This document shows, piece after piece, positions 5,004 through 9,513 of a stretch of 9,513 bases of DNA. The position numbers and the translations under genes are program-made. Source of the stretch: Candidatus Forterrea sp. Lineage in GTDB: Archaea > Iainarchaeota > Iainarchaeia > Iainarchaeales > JAAZKV01. The stretch covers positions 1-9,513 of the forward strand of contig DYDN01000031.1 in NCBI GenBank assembly GCA_020717885.1, written 5' to 3'. The notes beneath the pieces were generated by a model that saw only the letters and a program-made list of their open reading frames with translations, had not been told where the DNA came from and did no database searches. Every line of letters begins with the position of its first letter. Position 1 is the stretch's first letter.

Positions 5004-6407
5004 ATGGTGAAGAGAGAAGAAACAATTGCTTTTTTTGTTGAGAAAGCAAAAGAGGATTTCGCGCTTGTTGAGAAGAATCTTGCGGGAGTTATTACTGAAA
5101 TTAAAAATTCAAACGCAAAGAAACTAAATTATATTGAAGAGTTCGATGCTGCGGATGTATTGCGTCAGGTTGCGGAGCTGAAGAAGGCAAAGTACAAAGG
5201 AAAATTATTTGGTGTCCCTGTTACTGTTAAAGATGCGATTTGTGTTAAGGGGATTGAATCAAAAGCGGGCTCAAAAATCCTAAAAGGATACAAACCTCTC
5301 TTTGATGCGAATGTTATTGAGCGCGCAAGAGCAGAGGGCGCGATAATCTTAGCAAAAACCACTCAGGATGAATTCGGTTTTGGAACATTTGCGACGCATA
5401 CGGAGAAAGTTCCGAAGAATCCTTTTGATAATGAGCGAAGCTGCGGGGGTTCAAGCGGTGGCGGTGCAGGATTTACTGCGTTCACAAAAAACTTTCATGT
5501 TGCGATTGGAGAAAGCACGGGGGGTTCAATTGCGTGCCCAGCAAGTTTTTGCGGTAGTGTTGGAATCACTCCGACTTATGGTTTAGTTTCAAGATATGGG
5601 TTAATTGATTATGCAAATTCGCTTGACAAAATTGGCACGATTGGGAAAAATGCGGAGGATGCGGCTCTTCTTCTTGAAGTAATCGCTGGATATGATGCGC
5701 GTGATTCAACTTCTCTTCAAAATGGATTCAAAAAAGAGGACGCTCCAATAAAGCGCCTTGCGGTAATAAAGGATTTCTTTGATGGGTGTGATGATGAAGT
5801 GAAAAAAGTAGTGCAGAAGAAAATAAACGAACTCAAAAAGTTCTATGAAGTAGAAGAGGTTTCGCTTCCATTGAATGTGAAGTACGCGCTTGCGGCATAT
5901 TATATTATTGCAACCTGCGAGGCATCAACAAATCTTGCGAAACTCTCAGGGCTAAGATACGGCGCTCAGGGTGAGGTGGAAGGAAAGCACTTTGATGCGT
6001 ATTTCTCAGAAATACGAAGCAAGGAATTTAGTGATGAGGCAAAAAGAAGAATAATTCTCGGGACATTCGCCCGGATGTCGGGTTATCGTGATGCGTATTA
6101 CCTCAAAGCAATGCGCGTGCGGACAAAATTAATCAATGAGTTCAACAACGCATTCAAGCAATATGATTTGCTCCTTAACCCGACAATGCCAGTGGTTGCG
6201 CCAAAGTTTAGTGAGATAGAAAAATTAACCCCTCTTCAGAATTTTGCAATGGATTTGTGTACGGTTCCTGCAAACCTTGCTGGATTGCCGCACATTAGTG
6301 TTAATGTTGGATTTGGTGAGGAAAGTAAAATGCCTGTTGGTTTAATGGCTATTGCTCCGCACTTACAGGAAAAAAGGCTTTATTCTTTCGCAAAGGTGAT
6401 GGAATGA
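5004..6407 (+). CDS. gatA: Asp-tRNA(Asn)/Glu-tRNA(Gln) amidotransferase subunit A (glutaminase)
   Basis: This amidase-signature enzyme releases ammonia from glutamine (or asparagine) and passes it to GatB. The 467-aa length is close to the usual 470-490. The Ser-cisSer-Lys triad is visible at K76 ('VTVKDAI'), S151 ('CGGSSGGGAG') and S175 ('STGGSI'), each shifted by exactly 3 from the Staphylococcus aureus residues K79, S154 and S178. Substrate-side segments 'LSGLRYG', 'SGYRDAYYLKA' and 'DLCTVPANLAGLPHISV' are present. Four charged positions that are nearly invariant in the family consensus differ: SDTGGSIR is ESTGGSIA here (S171 for Asp, A177 for Arg), LKPTYGR is ITPTYGL (T189 for Lys, L194 for Arg). 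The enzyme still looks complete. The stop overlaps the gatB start by 4 nt (ATGA), implying coupled translation. Confidence 0.95.
   Translation: MVKREETIAFFVEKAKEDFALVEKNLAGVITEIKNSNAKKLNYIEEFDAADVLRQVAELKKAKYKGKLFGVPVTVKDAICVKGIESKAGSKILKGYKPLFDANVIERARAEGAIILAKTTQDEFGFGTFATHTEKVPKNPFDNERSCGGSSGGGAGFTAFTKNFHVAIGESTGGSIACPASFCGSVGITPTYGLVSRYGLIDYANSLDKIGTIGKNAEDAALLLEVIAGYDARDSTSLQNGFKKEDAPIKRLAVIKDFFDGCDDEVKKVVQKKINELKKFYEVEEVSLPLNVKYALAAYYIIATCEASTNLAKLSGLRYGAQGEVEGKHFDAYFSEIRSKEFSDEAKRRIILGTFARMSGYRDAYYLKAMRVRTKLINEFNNAFKQYDLLLNPTMPVVAPKFSEIEKLTPLQNFAMDLCTVPANLAGLPHISVNVGFGEESKMPVGLMAIAPHLQEKRLYSFAKVME
6394..6400 (+). promoter_or_regulatory. Shine-Dalgarno site of gatB inside gatA
   Basis: AGGTGAT is a full match to the complement of the archaeal 16S 3' end. 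It ends 3 nt before the gatB ATG at 6404 and fixes that start within the last codons of gatA. Confidence 0.7.
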
Positions 6408-8317
6408 GCGAAGAAACAACTGTGATGATTGGGCTTGAGATTCACGCTTCACTTAACACAAAAAGCAAATTGTTTTGTTCTTGCCCCACAAGTGCGGTGG
6501 GCCGCGCATGGGTTAAAGAGTATTTGGAGAAGAAGGGAGTAAAGTTTGAGTTTGTTGAGCATGACGCGGTAACGAGACCGATTGATTCCGCGAAAGCCCG
6601 CGGGGTAAGTGTGGGGCAAATCGCAAAAGCACTTGTTTATGTAGCTGATTCAAAACCAATTTTGTTTATTCTATCTGGGGACCGAAAACTTGATGAACAA
6701 AAAGCGCTTGATGTGCTTAATGCTTCTGAAATTAAGATGGCTTCAAAAGAAGAAGTAAAGGAGTTTACAGGGTGCGTTGTTGGGCTTGTGCCGCCGGTAA
6801 TTGATGGCATAAAAAAAATAATTGATGAAAAACTGCTTTCTAATCAAATTCTTTCTTTTAATGCAGGAATTGCTACTGCCGGAATAAAGATTCAAAAAGA
6901 TGTTTTGATTAAGGTTCTTGATAATTGCCAGATTGCTGATGTTGCGAGCGAAGAGTTGATTGAAGAAAAAGCGGGGGAAAAAAGGGTTGTGCATTCAATA
7001 GAAGCTGAGCCAAACACTTTGTGTTGTCCTGTTTGCCTCGGCCATCCTGGAAGTAAACCAGTCTTAAATGAGAAAGCGGTTGAGTTTGCGACAAAAATCG
7101 GCCTCGCGTTAAACTGCAAAATAAATGAGGACTTTTTCTTTTCAAGAAAAACTTATTTCTACCCTGACATGAGTTTGAATTATCAAATTACACAGTATGA
7201 AATTCCTGTAGCAGAGAATGGTTTTGTTTTTTTAAACAACGGGAAAAGAATTGGAATTAAAAGAGCGCATGTGGAGTGGGACCCTGCCGCACTAATTCAT
7301 CCAAGCGGGATGGGGAAGAGTTCTTATGTTTTGATTGATTATAACCGCTCAGGAATGCCGCTAATTGAAATTGTGACTCAACCCGATCTTACAAGTCCTG
7401 CGGAGGCACGCGAGTTCATGAACTTACTTGAAAATGTTTTGGGGTATTTGCAGGTGCTAAAACCGGATACTACTTTGAAAGTTGATTGCAATATTTCAAT
7501 TAATGGGGGCGAGAGAACTGAGATAAAAAATGTTTCTGGTTTTGCCGCAGTTGAGAAAGCGCTTACATTTGAACTTGCTAGGCAGAAGCAGGAAGTAAAG
7601 CGCGGAAATAAAATTGAGCAGCATACTCGCGCATTTAATGCGGAGACTGGAATAACTGTTGAGCTCCGCAAAAAAGAAACTGAAGCTGATTATGGGTACA
7701 TTTTTGACCCCGACCTCGTGAAGGTAACGCTTTCAAAAGAATTTTTAGCAAAAACAAAAGCCGAGCTTCCTGAACTTCCTGAACAAAAAGCAAAACGCTT
7801 GCAGGAGCAGTATAAATTGAGCGAGTATGACGCAAGAGTGCTTTGCTCTGATCTTGCGCTTGGAAAATTATTTGATAGCATTGTTGCAAAGGGGGGCGAT
7901 GCGGTCACTGCGGCTCGTCTCTTAACGCGGGAAGTGCTTGCTGTTTTAAATCACGATTCTCTCTCGCTTGCTGATGTTGGAGTGAAAGCCGAGGATTTAC
8001 TTGAACTTGTTCAGTTGCTTGCTAGCGGAAAAGTTTCTGATAAGAATGCAAAACAATCTGTGATTAATTATATTAGCGGTGAAAAATCAAGTCCAAAGAG
8101 TTTCCTTGAAAAAAATGATTTGCTTATTTCCGCGAGCGTTGATTTGGATTTAATTGTAACTAAAGTAATTAACGCAAATAGAAAAGCGGTTGTTGATTAT
8201 GCTGGCGGAAATGAAAAGTCGCTTAATTTCCTTGCGGGGCTTGTGATGAGAGAAGCAAAGGGCACTGTTAGCCCTCAGAAAGTTCTTGAAGAGTTGAAGA
8301 AATTGTTTGGAAAATGA
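6404..8317 (+). CDS. gatB: Amidotransferase subunit B with a YbaK-type tRNA-deacylase domain inserted in its zinc knuckle
   Basis: GatB phosphorylates the misacylated Asp- or Glu-tRNA and amidates it with ammonia from GatA. The GatB parts are unmistakable: 'MIGLEIHASLNTKSKLFCSC' (8-27), then after an insertion 'EPNTLCCPVCLGHPG' (202-216), 'RKTYFYPDMSLNYQITQYE', 'IDYNRSGMPLIEIVTQPD', 'LKVDCNISI' and 'TEIKNVSG'. A C-terminal helical/YqeY tail ends in 'LNFLAGLVMREAKGTVSP'. The protein has 637 aa against about 475 normally. The extra ~170 residues (31-199) separate zinc ligands C25/C27 from C208/C211, where other GatBs have about a dozen. They form a full YbaK/ProX-like domain (see separate entry). 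There is no frameshift or stop and no obvious change in codon use, so it reads as a genuine fusion rather than an interrupted gene. Confidence 0.95.
   Translation: MSEETTVMIGLEIHASLNTKSKLFCSCPTSAVGRAWVKEYLEKKGVKFEFVEHDAVTRPIDSAKARGVSVGQIAKALVYVADSKPILFILSGDRKLDEQKALDVLNASEIKMASKEEVKEFTGCVVGLVPPVIDGIKKIIDEKLLSNQILSFNAGIATAGIKIQKDVLIKVLDNCQIADVASEELIEEKAGEKRVVHSIEAEPNTLCCPVCLGHPGSKPVLNEKAVEFATKIGLALNCKINEDFFFSRKTYFYPDMSLNYQITQYEIPVAENGFVFLNNGKRIGIKRAHVEWDPAALIHPSGMGKSSYVLIDYNRSGMPLIEIVTQPDLTSPAEAREFMNLLENVLGYLQVLKPDTTLKVDCNISINGGERTEIKNVSGFAAVEKALTFELARQKQEVKRGNKIEQHTRAFNAETGITVELRKKETEADYGYIFDPDLVKVTLSKEFLAKTKAELPELPEQKAKRLQEQYKLSEYDARVLCSDLALGKLFDSIVAKGGDAVTAARLLTREVLAVLNHDSLSLADVGVKAEDLLELVQLLASGKVSDKNAKQSVINYISGEKSSPKSFLEKNDLLISASVDLDLIVTKVINANRKAVVDYAGGNEKSLNFLAGLVMREAKGTVSPQKVLEELKKLFGK
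6494..7000 (+). other. Inserted YbaK/ProX-like aminoacyl-tRNA deacylase domain within gatB
   Basis: GatB residues 31-199 match the YbaK/tRNA-edit family (Pfam tRNA_edit), whose members hydrolyse wrongly charged tRNAs such as Cys- or Ala-tRNA(Pro). Motifs in order: a starting helix 'VKEYLEKKGVKFEFVEHDA' (37-55), 'GVSVGQIAKALVYVAD' with the conserved Lys at K75, 'FILSGDRKLDEQK' (88-100), 'MASKEEVKEFTG' (112-123), the 'VGLVPP' loop (126-131), 'IIDEKLLSN' (139-147) and 'SFNAG...GIKI' (151-163). All core elements are present, so the fold and active site look intact. The last ~20 residues before the second Cys pair are a charged linker. The tRNA or amino acid it acts on cannot be told from sequence. 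Confidence 0.88.
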
Positions 8318-8324
8318 AGCCGAA

Positions 8325-8360
8325 CCAAAGATATCTTTAAATATCTTTGGATATCTAATT
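8325..8360 (+). promoter_or_regulatory. TATA box embedded in a 10-bp-phased operator of the toxin-antitoxin operon
   Basis: CCAAAGATAT (8325-8334) and ATATCTTTGG (8341-8350) form a perfect 10-bp inverted repeat around 6 nt. The hexamer ATATCT recurs at 8331, 8341 and 8351, exactly one helical turn apart. The TATA-like TTTAAATA (8336-8343) lies in the middle, about 26 nt before the antitoxin ATG at 8366. This suggests a leaderless mRNA with autorepression by the ribbon-helix-helix antitoxin binding over the TATA box and start site, as is usual for such modules. Confidence 0.75.
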
Positions 8361-8365
8361 ATCTC

Positions 8366-8617
8366 ATGACTAAACAGCTTAATGTAAAGGTTTCTGACGG
8401 GTTCTACCTTGCGGGGCTAAAGTTCGCTGAACGATATGGGTATAGAAATATTCAGGATGCCATGGTTAGTTCGTTTAGAGAGAAGCTCTCTGAGATTGGT
8501 GTGTTTGATAATTCTTTCTCAAAAAAAGAGATTACGCTAATTGACGAAATAATAGATAAGTCTATAAAAAAGGGCAAACTCGGTTCTGAAAAGAAACTGA
8601 TGAGGGCTCTTAAATGA
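8366..8617 (+). CDS. Ribbon-helix-helix antitoxin
   Basis: This 83-aa protein should bind and neutralise the toxin encoded just downstream and repress its own operon. The N-terminal half fits a ribbon-helix-helix fold: strand 'QLNVKVSD' (4-11), helix 'YLAGLKFAERYG' (14-25), turn, helix 'NIQDAMVSSFREKL' (28-41). The C-terminal half ('KEITLIDEIIDKSIKKGKL', then 'SEKKLMRALK') is a charged, helical tail of the kind that wraps the toxin in archaeal RHH/RelE pairs. Its stop overlaps the toxin start (ATGA, 8614-8617). The assignment rests on fold pattern and gene context rather than on a named subfamily. Confidence 0.75.
   Translation: MTKQLNVKVSDGFYLAGLKFAERYGYRNIQDAMVSSFREKLSEIGVFDNSFSKKEITLIDEIIDKSIKKGKLGSEKKLMRALK
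8602..8605 (+). promoter_or_regulatory. Shine-Dalgarno-like site of the toxin gene
   Basis: GAGG inside the antitoxin 3' end lies 8 nt before the toxin ATG at 8614 and supports coupled translation. Confidence 0.4.
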
Positions 8618-8910
8618 AATTAATTCTTGTTCACACTGATGGCTTTATTGGGCAAGTGAATTTTCTTGACGCTAAGTCAAAAGAATTGATTAAATCAAAA
8701 ATTGAGTTGATTAAGCAAAATCCATTTAGATTTAAGAGAATTAATTCAGAGAGATTCAATAGGGTATTTTGGGTCCGTGTTAATTTGAATGGAGTGGAAA
8801 CCCGATTAATTTATGTTGTTTTCGGGCAAAAAATAATATTGGTTTGTTTGCTTGATAGAAATAAAGGGTATGCCGATTTGGAGAAAATGCTTGTGAAGGT
8901 GAATGAGTAA
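8614..8910 (+). CDS. RelE/ParE-superfamily toxin
   Basis: This 98-aa small basic protein has the RelE-type layout. A long helix (about 20-35) leads to the central strands: 'NPFRFKRINSERFNRVFWVRV' (trimmed: NPFRFKRI at 36-43 and RVFWVRV at 50-56), 'VETRLIYVV' (61-69), 'KIILVCLLDRNKGYADLEKM' (73-92). The Arg-rich strands and the final K-x-Y-x-DLxK segment, with K84 and Y86, fit mRNA-cleaving RelE toxins that act at the ribosome. A ParE-like gyrase poison or an inactive relative cannot be excluded. It overlaps the antitoxin by 4 nt and the yjbQ-type gene by 1 nt, so the three genes form one unit. Confidence 0.8.
   Translation: MKLILVHTDGFIGQVNFLDAKSKELIKSKIELIKQNPFRFKRINSERFNRVFWVRVNLNGVETRLIYVVFGQKIILVCLLDRNKGYADLEKMLVKVNE
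8897..8902 (+). promoter_or_regulatory. Shine-Dalgarno site of the YjbQ-family gene
   Basis: AGGTGA within the toxin 3' end lies 7 nt before the ATG at 8910 and decides that start. Confidence 0.6.
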
Positions 8911-9305
8911 TGTTAAGAGAATTTTCAATAAAAACAACAAGTCGAAACGAGTTCGTTAACATTACCTCTCTCGTCGAGAAAGCCGCCTCTGAATCAAAAG
9001 TAAAAAACGGTCTTTGTGTGGTTTATTGCCCCCATACAACCGCGGGAATTGTAGTAAACGAGAACGCGGGCCCTAATGTTAAAAGTGATTTACTTGCGGC
9101 ACTTGAAAAAATTGTGCCGGAAATTAACTTTCAACATTCTGAAGGTAATTCTGATGCGCACCTAAAATCAACCCTTGTTGGCTGCGAGAAGGTCTTTGTA
9201 ATAAATAATGGGGAACTAGTGCTTGGAACGTGGCAGGGCATATACTTCTCGGAATTTGACGGACCAAGGAACAGAGAAGTGATTGTTAAGGTAAGTTCTG
9301 ATTGA
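8910..9305 (+). CDS. YjbQ/UPF0047 family protein (secondary thiamine-phosphate synthase-like)
   Basis: This 131-aa protein has every signature of the widespread UPF0047/YjbQ family (TIGR00149): 'CPHTTAGIVVNENAG' (H42, T43, T44, N50, E51), D60, 'HSEGNSDAHLKSTLVG' (H76, N80, D82, H84), and 'LGTWQGIYFSEFDGPRNRE' (W108, Q109, E115, D117-R120). Family members form small, probably metal-binding trimers, and some show a weak thiamine-phosphate synthase activity; the true cellular role is unsettled. The protein is full length. Its start codon overlaps the toxin stop (TAATG), so it is probably translated from the toxin-antitoxin mRNA. No thiamine gene is nearby. Confidence 0.92.
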   Translation: MLREFSIKTTSRNEFVNITSLVEKAASESKVKNGLCVVYCPHTTAGIVVNENAGPNVKSDLLAALEKIVPEINFQHSEGNSDAHLKSTLVGCEKVFVINNGELVLGTWQGIYFSEFDGPRNREVIVKVSSD

Positions 9306-9316
9306 ATTAATTGTCT

Positions 9317-9331
9317 AGCCTCTTGGCTTTA
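9317..9331 (+). terminator. Weak hairpin and T-run after the YjbQ-family gene
   Basis: AGCC (9317-9320) pairs with GGCT (9325-9328) and is followed by TT, 12 nt after the stop codon. The stem is short, so this is a weak terminator candidate. Confidence 0.3.
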
Positions 9332-9336
9332 ACTCA

Positions 9337-9457
9337 GGTACAACGTTCGTACGCAAAATGGCCCTTGTTGTACCAATAGCCCTTTATAAGCAAACTTCCA
9401 TGAATCGTTTAGTCCTTTCAATTTCACCCGTATTTGCTAACTGATTGGGCTATTTTT
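9337..9457 (+). ncRNA. Candidate structured non-coding RNA
   Basis: The 200-nt gap after the YjbQ-family gene has no convincing ORF but has strong pairing potential. GGTACAAC (9337-9344) pairs perfectly with GTTGTACC (9367-9374). The next base opens AATAGCCC (9375-9382), which pairs perfectly with GGGCTATT (9447-9454). Inside this, AGCAAA (9389-9394) pairs with TTTGCT (9433-9438). The second stem runs into T5 (9453-9457), a possible terminator for plus-strand transcription. I do not recognise a known class: no tRNA T arm, no complete C/D or H/ACA boxes. It could also be a 3' UTR structure of the upstream operon. Confidence 0.4.
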
Positions 9458-9479
9458 GCTTATTTTGCTCGATAGATAG

Positions 9480-9487
9480 CTTTAAAT
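9480..9487 (+). promoter_or_regulatory. TATA-like box for the gene starting at 9506
   Basis: CTTTAAAT lies about 22 nt upstream of the ATG at 9506, matching the leaderless spacing used elsewhere in the window. Confidence 0.5.
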
Positions 9488-9505
9488 GTTTAATGTAGTT
9501 ATATT

Positions 9506-9513
9506 ATGGCTAC
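9506..9513 (+). CDS. Start of a further gene, cut by the window end
   Basis: ATG GCT AC at 9506-9513 (Met-Ala-Thr, the last codon being incomplete but any ACN is Thr) sits at leaderless distance from a TATA-like box. Only the first codons are visible, so nothing can be said of its product. Confidence 0.4.

Noticed and set aside
6743..7145. Minus-strand ORFs across the GatB insertion, raising the idea of a separate inserted gene
   Set aside because: The plus-strand frame is continuous with clear YbaK and GatB motifs; the minus-strand translations show no family features.
9318..9374. D-arm-like segment (TTTAACTCAGGTACAAC) suggesting a second tRNA
   Set aside because: No matching acceptor 3' strand, no T arm with TTCAAAT-type loop and no anticodon stem at the right distance; the bases are better used in the 8-bp stem 9337-9344/9367-9374.
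1..9513. CRISPR array or insertion sequence
   Set aside because: No regularly spaced repeats of CRISPR length, no transposase-like ORF and no terminal inverted repeats flanking one; the 10-nt repeat AAAACAGTTA at 36-45 and 56-65 is too short and occurs only twice.

Overview
The window reads as a stretch of an AT-rich archaeal chromosome. It has TATA-like boxes 22-27 nt upstream of the first start codon of most transcription units (leaderless mRNAs), Shine-Dalgarno sites only in front of downstream cistrons, a tRNA gene interrupted in the anticodon loop by an archaeal-type intron, and archaeal protein families. The compact layout and lineage-odd proteins suggest a small-genome, possibly DPANN-type archaeon. 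That placement is an inference; nothing here names the species.

Layout. Positions 1-400 hold an intron-containing tRNA-Thr(CGT) gene, preceded by an exact 19-nt copy of its own 5' end and a cluster of perfect triloop hairpins. On the minus strand (397-1956) lies a single-pass, probably glycosylated surface protein. It is divergent from a small protein resembling archaeal riboflavin/lumazine synthase (2049-2462). That gene converges on a minus-strand coiled-coil protein of unknown function (2481-3509), which is divergent from a beta-CASP/MBL nuclease-like gene (3650-4618).

The centre is a gatC-gatA-gatB operon (4680-8317) for the tRNA-dependent amidotransferase, which turns Asp-tRNA(Asn) and/or Glu-tRNA(Gln) into the amidated forms. 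GatB is 637 residues instead of about 475. A complete YbaK/ProX-type aminoacyl-tRNA deacylase domain is inserted in frame between the two Cys pairs of its zinc knuckle. This is the most remarkable feature of the window: an amidation enzyme carrying what looks like a built-in tRNA-editing domain. Its GatA partner also departs from the family consensus at several charged positions around the catalytic serine.

Downstream is a compact three-gene operon (8366-9305): a ribbon-helix-helix antitoxin, a RelE/ParE-type toxin and a YjbQ/UPF0047 protein, joined by 4-nt and 1-nt overlaps. It is headed by a 10-bp-phased operator over the TATA box. The last 200 bases are non-coding, with two strong 8-bp stems and a T-run (a candidate structured RNA), then a promoter and the first codons of another gene.
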